In this document: positions 1-9,531 of the stretch, in pieces
Layout of the letters: the number at the start of each line of letters is the position of its first letter
Position numbering within the stretch: the stretch's first letter is position 1
From: Phoenix dactylifera
Lineage: Eukaryota > Streptophyta > Magnoliopsida > Arecales > Arecaceae
DNA: 64,000 nt
Assembly (NCBI RefSeq): GCF_009389715.1
Contig: NC_052393.1
Span: forward strand, 310,001-374,000
Direction of reading: 5' to 3'
Notes under the pieces: model-generated
Seen by the model: the letters and a program-made list of their open reading frames with translations, nothing else
What the model was told of the DNA's origin: nothing
Databases searched by the model: none
Position numbers and translations under genes: made by a program

Positions 1-409
1 CATCAACCATTGATATGTTCGACCGCTAGTGGTTCTATGACGTCGTTTTTTTTTTTCCTTTTATTATTGTTCTTTAATCAATTCTGGTCTTTTGCTTCTT
101 TCGGGCATCGTGGCTGGTTGATCACTTTCGTCAGACCACCAATAACATAGATATTAACAAAATTAAGGATGACAAAGGTTGGAAGCTTCGTAGCCTTACG
201 TAGTCATTACAGATGCAGAAGAGAAGTGACGAGAGCAGCAGGAAATACAAGGAAAGATGACGCACGGACGCACTCGTACAAGTCGATAGAAGAAACCCAG
301 TGGTGCTGAACAATTGAATACAGTTGGACACCCCAGTAAAGGATCTTATCAACAATTTCAAGCTTCACCACTGCTTTTAAGTTAAAAAAGAACAGGGTTG
401 CATGAATGA
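1..409. other. 3' flank of PIP2 copy A
   Basis: No gene is recognised here. The right part should hold the 3' untranslated region of the minus-strand aquaporin gene that ends at 410. There is a T-rich run near 47-65, and no convincing domain in any frame. Confidence 0.5.
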
Positions 410-3119
410 TCAGCCGCTACGGAAGGATCCCAAAGCCTTCGCAGCACTAGCTCGTAGGACATATTGGTGATAAGCTTCAGCAATTGCGGCACCGATGAAA
501 GGTCCCACCCAGAAGATCCACTGCGAACCACAGCAAAAGTCATTATAAGCTTCTACTTCCTCTAACTTGCTATCAGATGATCACTTCATCCATCAATTAT
601 AAGAGTGATAACCGTAAGTTTCGAGGTCCCCCTCTTCTAGAATTTGGAGCTTTGGAGGATCCTTTTGAATTATTCAATGAAGCATGGTTAGGTGAAGATT
701 AGGTCCAAAATCCAAAGAGTTAGGTATTTATGGACCTTTGTTTTAGAATGAAGTATTTGTGGACCCTTGCCTGAGCTTATATATATATATATATAGTTGG
801 TAGAAGATTTGTTTGTTCCTGTAGGTAAATATGGACCTTGCCTAAGCGTCTATGGTTGGCAGTTTACTAGTTTTGTTTGTTTTTACACCGCTATAATTTA
901 GCAAGCTCAAAGTTTTATATATGACACGACGTAATGCGCTCTTGGCCAGGTCCTAAATTAAGTGGACAAAGATGCGATGATCCCAGGGGACGTTCTAAAT
1001 CGTGCAGTCTACTGGAGGTCTGGCAAATAACCTTGCCATTTCATTATCTTGTATAATAAAGTTAGTTTCTCTCTGAAAAACATTATTCTTAGGCGACGGT
1101 TGGTGGCCTATCACCTTGGTGATCCTTATCCCAAGATAATCTAATCCTCTATGATCACCGTATTTAGTATGCTATATTCCAATGATTAAAAATTTTCAGA
1201 TATTCATGAATAATCTATTTAGAATTTTATAGAAATCTAAAATCGCTTGGCCATATAATACCACAACTATCCCTGATATACTCTATAAAATATGTATATT
1301 AATCATATAAAATATATTACAATAAAATATTAATATATTTATTAAGATATTGATTTTAAAAATGTTGTATAAAAATATATTTATTAGTTCCATAAATTGT
1401 TAATCCTATAAAAGTATATTTATAATAATAATAATAATTATTATTATAAAAGTATGTTAATCCTATAAAAGTATATTGATTTTCGCTAGGGCTTAGCATG
1501 GGATTAAAAATTGATTATGATATTGACTTTTAAGACTGTGATCAACAACCCAAAGCATGCAAAAAATAATGGTGCGGCATGACAGATTTTAGAAATTGAT
1601 ATAATACCTGATCATCCCAGGCCTTCTCCTTGTTGTAGATCACAGCAGCTCCAAAGCTCCTGGCAGGGTTGATGCCAGTCCCAGTGATAGGAATTGTGGC
1701 TAAGTGGACCATGAACACTGCAAATCCTATCGGGAGAGGAGCCAAGACCTGTAGAAGTAATCGAAAGGGAAATTGAAAAAGAAGGGATTAGTCCAAGCAT
1801 TCATGCCAAGTTAAAAGATCGCGATGGTGTTGGTGTCGAGCATGATACTAGAACAATTTCTCAATGGTTGCCAAATGGTTAATTAATGCACCACCGTAAT
1901 TTTAATTATTTTTCTCTTATCATAACACACAATATACTCCAGTGAGCCCTTGGTGCACTACAAAAAAACAGCTGTTGTATGGGGATGGGGGGAGCAAAGA
2001 GGGTCCATCCTACCATCGCCCCCAGTGGGCAGTGGTATATTCGGGACCAACGGTTAGGTAGGGTGCGGCAGGTGGCAGAGAATTTTTAAACTTATTCACA
2101 GATATGTTTTGTAGTCCTAGATTTGCCAACAAGAAAACCAAAGCTAATTAAAAGGGATTACGTACGATTCTAAAGTATGTTCTCCGTGGATAAGAACACG
2201 GACAAATAAAAAAAATTAAATTAATATATAATCCATTGCGAAGATACAATTTATAATTATGATTTATAATAAAGGTAATTACCGGGACGTGGGAGTCACG
2301 GGCGCTGCGCTTGGGGTCGGTGGCGGAGAAGACGGTGTAGACGAGGACGAAGGTGCCGATGATCTCGGCGGCGAGTCCCGTCCCCTTGGAGTAGCCGGAG
2401 CTGAGCTCGTTGGCGCCGCCGCCGTAGCGCACGTAGTAGGCCTTCTGGAAGCCCCTGACAAGCCCCGCGCCGCAGATGGCTCCCAGGCACTGCGCGATCA
2501 TGTAGAGAAGGGCTCGGATCAGGGAGACCTTGCGAGCCAGGAACAGCCCGAACGTCACCGCCGGGTTTATGTGACCGCCTGCATGCACGCACACAAGAAC
2601 GCACCCCACCGTTATAAGCAACAGGATGCAACCATATGCGAGGATTATGGGCTACATATATATATATGTAAGATTAAGCGCGAACGGAGAAAAGATCTTA
2701 TTTTCTTCCATTAATTCCGTTTCATTTGTAAACTAAAGAATGCTTAAAAAAGTTTCGAAGAAGAGATATTAATTGCGCCTGCGAGGGTGGGAGGGACACC
2801 CACCGGAGATGCCGGCGGTGCAGTAGACGAGGATGAAGATCATCCCGCCGAAAGCCCAGGCTATGCCCAGGATCCCGACGCCGCTGCAGGCGGCGTCGGT
2901 GCCGTTCACGTTGGGGTCGGACTGGTGCTTGTACCCGATCACCGTCGCCACGGTGATGTAGAGGAACAGCAGCGTCGCGATGAACTCAGCGATCACCGCC
3001 CGGTACAGCGACCACGTGGTCAGCTCCTCCACGTCGATCAGCGGCGCCGGCGGCGGGTCCATGTAGTCCTTCGCGGTGAACTCACCCGCCTCCGCCGCGG
3101 CCTCCACGTCCTTCCCCAT
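410..3119 (-). CDS. PIP2: PIP2-type plasma membrane aquaporin, copy A
   Basis: Plasma-membrane water channel (MIP family, PIP2 subgroup) forming tetramers that pass water and often H2O2. Four exons read leftwards: 3119-2804, 2578-2283, 1748-1608, 520-410, all with GT/AG borders and matching phases, giving 287 aa, the usual PIP2 length. Seen in the product: the short PIP2 N-terminus with [11 protein letters not shown]; six predicted membrane spans; first NPA box at 110-112 (HINPAVTFG); second NPA at 231-233 (GINPARSFG); the water-selective filter Phe/His219/Thr228/Arg234; the gating-loop His in RDSHVPV; and C-terminal GSFRS, which holds the two serines phosphorylated in PIP2 proteins. The C-terminus is shorter than in copy B. 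Exon 1, intron 1 and exon 2 are almost identical to copy B at 11396-12225, while exons 3-4 are clearly diverged. A TATA box and a (GA)n tract lie upstream. Splice sites are read by eye. Confidence 0.95.
1075..1545. repeat. AT-rich insertion in intron 3 of PIP2 copy A
   Basis: Intron 3 of copy A (521-1607) is about three times as long as the matching intron of copy B (9652-10010). The extra length is mostly AT-rich DNA with repeated TATTAATATATTTATTA-like words and a trinucleotide run near 1425-1445. The left part (about 1095-1165), with GTTGGTGGCCTATCACC followed by GGTGATCC, resembles MITE ends, but no clear target duplication was found. It is probably a decayed DNA element. Confidence 0.4.
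1956..2116. mobile_element. Possible CACTA-type MITE in intron 2 of PIP2 copy A
   Basis: The sequence CACTACAAAAAAACAGC at 1956-1972 is a good match to the usual terminal motif of plant CACTA (En/Spm) elements. A weaker inverted end, GTTTTGTAGTC, lies at 2106-2116. No matching 3-bp target duplication is seen, so the right end is uncertain. It lies between exons 2 and 3 and is absent from copy B. Confidence 0.4.
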
Positions 3120-3178
3120 CGACCGCTGATTAAAATTCAGCTCCTCTCAGTACTTTAGAGAAGAAAATAAATTAAGCC

Positions 3179-3180
<2 letters not shown>

Positions 3181-3229
<49 letters not shown>
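3181..3229. repeat. (GA)n microsatellite in PIP2-A 5' leader
   Basis: About 24 uninterrupted AG dinucleotides. It lies 62 bases upstream of the copy A start codon and downstream of its TATA box, so it should be transcribed as a (CT)n tract in the 5' untranslated region. GA/CT tracts in this position are common in plant promoters and bind GAGA-binding factors. Confidence 0.9.
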
Positions 3230-3231
<2 letters not shown>

Positions 3232-3292
3232 TGCTGGTGGTCTTAGAGAGAAATCGGGCCTCGGTGTGGAGTGAGGAGAGGCTGAGGGTGGT

Positions 3293-3302
3293 CTTTTTAT
3301 AT
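3293..3302 (-). promoter_or_regulatory. TATA box of PIP2 copy A
   Basis: On the minus strand this reads ATATAAAAAG, about 175 bases upstream of the start codon of copy A. This would put transcription start near 3265 and include the (GA)n tract in the leader. Confidence 0.55.
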
Positions 3303-3304
3303 CA

Positions 3305-5255
3305 CCACGGCGGTGAGCGGAGACAAAGGGGAGTGCGGAAGTGCGGTTTTTATTTGATTTATTTTATCTTTCTTTTGCTTGTTTTTAAAGTTTCAAATTG
3401 CCGCCCTAAACCGAACGCTGCCTCAGCATGAGATCAGCTCCCACTCCGCAGCCCCACCACGCGCTGCTTCGCTGTCTGTCCCCGCATGGAGGCTACACTC
3501 CGGTGATCCATGAATTGACGGTGGTGATCGTCCACTGGGTTCCATTGGGTCCTTTCATGAGTTTAGCGGGCGATTCGATTACTATTCTCTGGGTGGTAAC
3601 ACCAGCGGCGGTGATGCACGCGGGGCTGATGCAATCAATGGCATTGATGCATTGGAATTTGAATGCAGAGTGGAGGACAACGTAGTTCGTATGATTAATT
3701 TGATAAACTGATGGACCCGTGGGATTGATTCCCTGCCCAGATCTTAGCTATTATCTTGGTCATTATTTGTTGTTAGAGCTGATCATAGGCTGGATTTAGA
3801 ACTAAATTCTATTCATTTCTAGTCGGACATCGGGTCGGCTTATGTAAAATTTGATATTTTTTGTGTCCGAACTCGATCCATGATCAACTTTATTAGTTAT
3901 CTATTTAAATTATGAGAGCAGTTGGGTCCCTGATGCTACGACAAAGCGCTCATCGGTGCCCTAACCCTAATCTACAAGCCACAAATAAGTATTATATGCT
4001 ATGCTTTGGATCAAACCTTATAACCTTATCAGCTACATGAAAGAAGCCAAAAGGAGCGTGACTGTACAGCTGATGCCATAAATAGGTCACGTTCAGACTT
4101 CAGCATCCCTCTTAACAAGTTCGCTGGGTATACAGGCCACAAGGGAATGCCAAAAGTAACTTAAATATTTAAGAGGCATGTGGAATAGAATGGTGCCAAG
4201 TCAGAACGAGTAATGGGTACCAACACAAATTTTGCGTGTGGCCTCACTGTTATCATGAGCAGCCAGCCCTTTTCTTTTTCTTTCGTTTTTTTTGATGTAA
4301 AGGGATGCAGAAAAAATGCCACCTGACCTTCGTTTCAGATCAACGATGAAAAATTACAACCGGGGGTTCCATGATTCAATCCACGGTGACCGAGGACACA
4401 ACAGGAATGATGACTGTGACCATAGAATATGTTATACGGCGCTCTCAAAGGGAGGTATACGATCAGCGGTACAATTGAGCTGCTACAGGGAACAAAGACT
4501 CAGGATTCGAACAGCAAAATGAAGAGGTCTGAAGGGAGTCGAGGAGCTGAGTTTAGACATCAAGATGGAAAAGTTGCTTCTTGTGGTGCTAAATTTTAGA
4601 TGCTGAATGGAATAGCAGAACTTCAGAACAGAAAGGATGAGATGGCCAAAGTATCAGGGATCCATCTGAAAGATACCAAGAAACTGTACTTCAGTAGCCG
4701 AACAACAAGTAAACTAAGCATCCAAGGCTGGCTCTTCTAGTTAATGGTCTCGCTGTCACAGCTGCCTTTATACGTGGTTGGGCAATATCTTTTTTTCCAG
4801 AGTATCCTTAAGTTTTGATTCAAGCAATGGAAAGCTTGGACGCAATCTGTAAATTTTTCATGCAAAGGCATGCAGAAACTATGCATCTTACAAGATTGAG
4901 GGGACGGTCTTCACTTTGTTCCAGACTTTTTTTCAATTTCCGGAAGAAGCTTGTGATCACACAAGATGGTCCAATTAATCATTGAAAGGGTCGAGCCCTC
5001 TCGGTACTATAGAAGCATGCTTGCTGAAGTCATGCACTTTCTTGCTCGATAAGGTATCTTTGGGTTTGTCATTTCATCGTACGTTCCATATATATTGGTT
5101 CATGATGCTTCACAACAACAAATATTAATTACTTACAATTATTGTCACAGCAGTAGGAACGCTATATATAAATGATGATTTTGCCGGCAGTAATGCGAAT
5201 TTCAAAGTTTTGTTATTATTTTTTTATTACTTTGCACGTAGTAGCCGTTGCCTTG
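3305..5255. other. Gene-free spacer
   Basis: No conserved coding region was recognised on either strand. The short open frames in this stretch show no domain and no codon pattern like the neighbouring genes. It presumably holds the distal promoter of PIP2 copy A on its left side. Confidence 0.5.
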
Positions 5256-5256
5256 G

Positions 5257-5279
5257 AAGATTATTATTTTTATTATTAG

Positions 5280-5317
<38 letters not shown>

Positions 5318-6400
5318 TTATTTGTGATAAAGACAACATTCATATACCTCTTACATGAATAAAGCCAGCCAGATCCGAAATAATAAATAATACAAGGAAG
5401 AAGGAATCTCAGTGGCACTCGTCCACGAGAACTCTTCCATGTGCCGAGCAATGTAGGAGGCGACCCAGTCCGCAGCTCTGTTCATCTTTCGATACACGTG
5501 CGTAGTCTGGAAAGAAGCCAAACCCCTAATCAGTCTGCGAGTCTCACTGATCTGTGGGTGACCGTCCCCGTATCGATCAACTCCCCATATCCAAGCGATC
5601 ACCGTCGAGGAGTCCCCCTCCAGATATATCTTGTCTGCATCAAGTACCCTTCTCGCATAGGAAATGTCCTCCCAGACTGTCTGTCCGCCTCAATAATAGT
5701 CGAACCGGGGGTGCGCCGACCTCGGGCCACTACCAGTGTGCCCTGGTGGTCTTGGATCACAAATCCTACTTTTCCATATGCTCCATCTGTCGACATGTCG
5801 TCATCAAAGTTAACTTTGAGATAACCAAGAGGTGGGGGCACCCAAGAAAATGAGGCAAACCTGGGTACTAAAATAGCGGAACGGGTGTCCCAGATGTTCC
5901 TTACTATCCCAAAAGAACTCAACGCAGCTGCCACAGTGATCTCAGTAGCATGGCGAAAGTCTCTGTCCACCACTGTCCTCGAAAAGGCGGGTATTTCTAT
6001 CCAACCAAATGTGATAAGCTAGGTATGCCCCCTATACTATCCTCAATTATACCCGGTCTCCTCATGGTCTCCCTCAAATAGTGTAGTAGGTCCTTAGCTG
6101 ACTCCAGTGAGGAAAGGGGCCAAAAGCAAGGTCCCAAATCTGTCCTGCCCTGGGGCAACTAAGTATGGCATGGGTAATGGTCTCCTCATAGTCCGGGCAA
6201 GTCACACAAAACGAAGAGATCCGAACACCCCGCCCTGCTAACATCTTTCTGGTCGGTAGGTAGCCCCAAGCCACCTTCCATATGAACAGGGCCATCCGAG
6301 GGTGGATCTGCATCCTCCAAATCCAACTTCCATCAATCTGCCAGGCTGGCTCCCTCCTGAACCACGCATGAAAATCCTTAGCAATGATTTTGTCCAATAA
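5257..6400 (-). mobile_element. LINE (L1-type) 3' fragment with zinc-knuckle and RNase H regions
   Basis: Reading leftwards from about 6397, one frame encodes the zinc-binding region found after plant LINE reverse transcriptases (WRMQIHPRMALFIWKVAWG, then CVTCPDYEETITHAILSCP). Near 5850-5350 follows an RNase H-like domain (YLKVNFDDDMSTDGAYGKVG, later VIAWIWGVDRYGDGHP and NRAADWVA). The pieces are in different frames with at least two frame changes, and the reverse transcriptase itself is missing, so this is a 5'-truncated dead copy. The (ATT)n run at 5257-5327 lies where the element's 3' tail should be and is probably that tail. Confidence 0.85.
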
Positions 6401-6436
6401 TTATCAGCAGTGTTTAGAAATCAAAGCACAAGTTGT

Positions 6437-6570
6437 GTTTTTTTTTTTTACTGAAACGGATGTATTATACATGTTGGATACAAATACATCCAAAAAAAAA
6501 TTAAAAGATAATAAGTCCGGGAGAGCACCGGATAATTTCCTCTCCCCAGCTTAAGGATCTCTCCAAAATG
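6437..6570 (-). repeat. Retroposon 3'-end fragment (poly-T start on plus strand)
   Basis: A T-run followed by GGATACAAATACATCCAA and then AATTAAAAG. The same order of T-run, AATACATCCAA and AATTAAAA recurs at 22508-22580. This fits the 3' untranslated end and poly(A) tail of a minus-oriented LINE or related retroposon. Confidence 0.4.
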
Positions 6571-6649
6571 ATTAGCCACAAAAAAAAGTTATTCAATCTA
6601 CTGTTTCATTGACGTCATGGTATGTATGCTTTGTCTGAAAAATTATTTT

Positions 6650-6770
6650 TTATTTTTATTTTTTTTTGCTAAAGAAAATGTATCACGGTGAGTGCAAATA
6701 TATTTAAAAAAAGCTAAAATAATAATGCACCGGCTAATATTCTCTCCTCCAGCTTGGCTGGTTCTCCCGA
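6650..6770 (-). repeat. Second retroposon 3'-end fragment
   Basis: Another T-run followed by diverged sequence. The words CCGGCTAATATTCTCTCC and CCAGCTTGGC resemble CCGGATAATTTCCTCTCC and CCAGCTTAAGG at 6530-6560, so the two adjacent stretches seem to be copies of one repeat family. Confidence 0.35.
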
Positions 6771-7204
6771 TGATGGTTGGCCTACTTCTACCACTCGATG
6801 GCTTCAAAATGTGGCAGCTTGAACACAGCTAGAAGCTGCCACGTGGATGAACATAGGCCACAAGAATTAAATATATACAAGAGGGAGAGGCAAGAACGGA
6901 AGGCCCTGGAATGCGCGGGGCCCACCGGAGGGGTTTGCATTAGGTCCGAAATTGAAAAATTGATGTCAAAAATCCAAAAAGAAAAGGATAAATCTTACAA
7001 ACATGAACATGTGCACAACTGGCTGCAAAATATCATTCTTTACTAGGGAGTGGAAACTTGTTCCTGGTTGCTTATTCATTGCAAGGATTTCAGCTATTGC
7101 TGGACTAAGGAAATATTCTTCAATAGTAAGGAAAATTTTTAAGAAATCTTAAATTAAAAACATGCCAATTATAAAATACGGACTCCAACTTAGCCATTTC
7201 TCCT

Positions 7205-7249
<45 letters not shown>
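7205..7249. repeat. (AT)n microsatellite
   Basis: A nearly perfect alternating AT run of about 45 bases, immediately left of the probable SINE. Confidence 0.95.
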
Positions 7250-7253
<4 letters not shown>

Positions 7254-7293
7254 CGAGATTTCAGCAAGTTAGTTCAAATGTCTCACTCGAAAG

Positions 7294-7642
7294 AAGTGCC
7301 TGTACCATCAAGATGGTAGCACAGTTGGAGTGAAATTTTGTTTTCACCGAAGTCGCCTAGATTCGAACGTACGGACATTGATTTAATGTAGAGACCGGAT
7401 GCCTCTCGTTTGATTTATCTGGTGGAGCCGCTATATGGTCTGCCGGTTGCTTAGGTGGTACTGGTGTGACCGTACTCACACGTCGGACTTTTCACGGATG
7501 AGGAAGGTATGAGTAAAACTTGTCTGTCTGTATCGAACATTCTTCAGTAGGAAGGGGACTCAGTAGAAGTTGCTACGCGGGTAAGGTTCTCCTCACCCCC
7601 TCTTCACTTTTTTTTTAGCACAAAAAAAAAAAAAAAGTGCCT
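7294..7642 (+). mobile_element. Probable tRNA-derived SINE
   Basis: TAGCACAGTTGG at 7317-7328 matches the RNA polymerase III box A consensus. About 40 bases on, AGATTCGAACG (near 7370) approximates box B. The unit ends in an A-run (about 7621-7636). The word AAGTGCCT occurs on both sides, at 7294-7301 and 7635-7642, and would be the target duplication. Together these features are those of a plant SINE of about 330 bp. No second copy was identified in the window, so the family is unnamed. Confidence 0.6.
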
Positions 7643-7789
7643 ATGAGCTAAGCTGCTGGTAGTTTGCTAAGTTAGTTGTAACTGCATAATCATGATATTA
7701 TCCTATGTTTTTAAAATTTTTTACAGTAAAGGTCATGCGTTTGATGCAAGACCGATCCACTGTACATGCCATGCCCCGTAAAGTCACCA

Positions 7790-8530
7790 ACCCTTGATTG
7801 GTTAGAACCTCTCAAATAGATCATGAGGGATAATGGGAGATAAAATGGATCGTCCTACCCGATATGGAACCACCCAACCCCGTCGAGCGAGCCGACCATG
7901 GCTAGAGAGCGGGCCGACCTCGGACTCTCCGAAGGCTGGGCCGACCTCGATCAAAAGCCAGGCCGACCTCGGTCCGCCGGAGGCCCGAGCCGACCTCCAC
8001 TAGAGGCCCAAGCCAACCTCGCGAAGCATATGTCGCAGGTATCATCTGCAGCAGCCTCACTGCACCATACTTTTCTTATTGGCCACGCTATGATGCATCA
8101 ACTAGGACTATACCCTGCTACATCTGTTGGGGGCCATATCCTTCCTGCCAGGGATATACCTCCACTACTGGGGCACTCTGGTAAGAAAAATAAAAGAGGC
8201 CATGAAAATATACTCTAGAGGATTTTGGACTCTCTATACTCCTCCCCGTAGAGGAAACAAGGGACTTTGGCTCTCAAAATAGGACCCTTCATAAACTCTG
8301 CTAACTTAGCCAACAGAGGGCCTTCGCCGGAGATTCCGGCGAAGGCTTTGTGCAGGTATCCCGGATGGCAGGGAGGTGGCACCCTTTCTCCTCCAGTCCG
8401 GCATCCTCTCGGAGGCACCCTAAAGCATTGGAGGTAGCCTTCTTTTCGACTCCCTTCCGGCGTGGTCGCCCCCAGGCCGAATTTTAACGAAAACAAGGGA
8501 TACATTAATGGACTCTTCAATTATATCAGG
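7790..8530. mobile_element. LTR-retroelement fragment (probable LTR remnant)
   Basis: GC-rich, non-coding-looking DNA with the motif GCCGACCTCG repeated about every 20-30 bases between 7910 and 8020, followed by an AAATAAAAGAGGCC segment. This composition is typical of the long terminal repeats of large plant Ty3/gypsy elements. No internal gag or pol domain is attached, so it would be a solo LTR or a fragment, old and broken. The family call is from style rather than a matched domain. Confidence 0.35.
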
Positions 8531-9531
8531 TACCGGAAAGGATGCAGATTGGATGATCAGCTAATGAGCAAACTACTGAACCGTGCACTGGCCGCATTTT
8601 ATTTTTCTTGGCCGAAAGAGGACATTGCTGAGCGATTTAAAAATATTTCATAAAAACTAAATTCTGTCAAGGTCCTAATCGAGAAGTGCCGCATCAGCCT
8701 GCATCATGGAATCCATGAGTTTTTAAAATCGTTCCTGCCATTATTCGTCCAGTCATTGATGTAAACAGGTTAGCTTGCCATACCGATGACATAACAACAA
8801 AACCTAGCTAAGCTGGCCCTTTTTCCGGTAGCAAAGAAGTATTATTTACATAGAAAGCAGGCCCTATGTGTTCCTACACCTTGAGGATAAGATAGAGGTT
8901 TTCTCGAGCAATGGAAGCTGCCGTAGGAACAGCCTGGCATCTAGTATTCTAATTCAGAATCTGCATTGTCGGGATCTTTTTCCTGACAAAAAATTTATCT
9001 ATGGATCTTTTCCATGATAAACAGGTAAGTAAGAGTATAAACAGATAAGCAAGATTAGTGAAGAGAGCGATTTCAGTTCTCATCACAGACCTTTATCTTA
9101 AAACAGAGCGCAAGTAAAAAAATAAACTCCGCCGCCGATATGTTAGCGGGTATCAGGTCGGATTCTAAATAGATCAGGTCCAGACCTGACGTCCCCCATT
9201 AATGATGCCCCTGTGAGATTTGCATGGCCACAAGCTTCTCAGAACCAACTCAACCAAAAGCACATAATTTTCAGAATCTACAAAACGGTTTGCCAAAGAT
9301 ACATGCATGGAAGGGTGCTCTCAAATAACAAGGAAGCCCGTAATTTATTACATTTTATGAAGACCAGGAGCACATACATAGATACTTAACAAACGCTGGG
9401 GCAATGGTAAAAATATGCCTACTTGTTGATTTGCATTATTGACAAGCGAAAGACTGAAATGGTGCCGACCCATCAAAATTCTGCTCTTCTTTTTTCCTTC
9501 AATGACCACCAAAGCTGGAGAAGAACAGAAT
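8531..9531. other. Spacer before PIP2 copy B 3' end
   Basis: No conserved coding region was seen. The right end (about 9300-9531) should be the 3' untranslated region of the minus-strand copy B gene. Confidence 0.45.

Noticed and set aside
2259-3158. Long open frames on the plus strand opposite PIP2 exons 1 and 2 (the same occurs at 11402-12351)
   Set aside because: They follow from GC-rich codons of the real exons on the other strand, have no known domain, and are the same in both copies only because the exons are.
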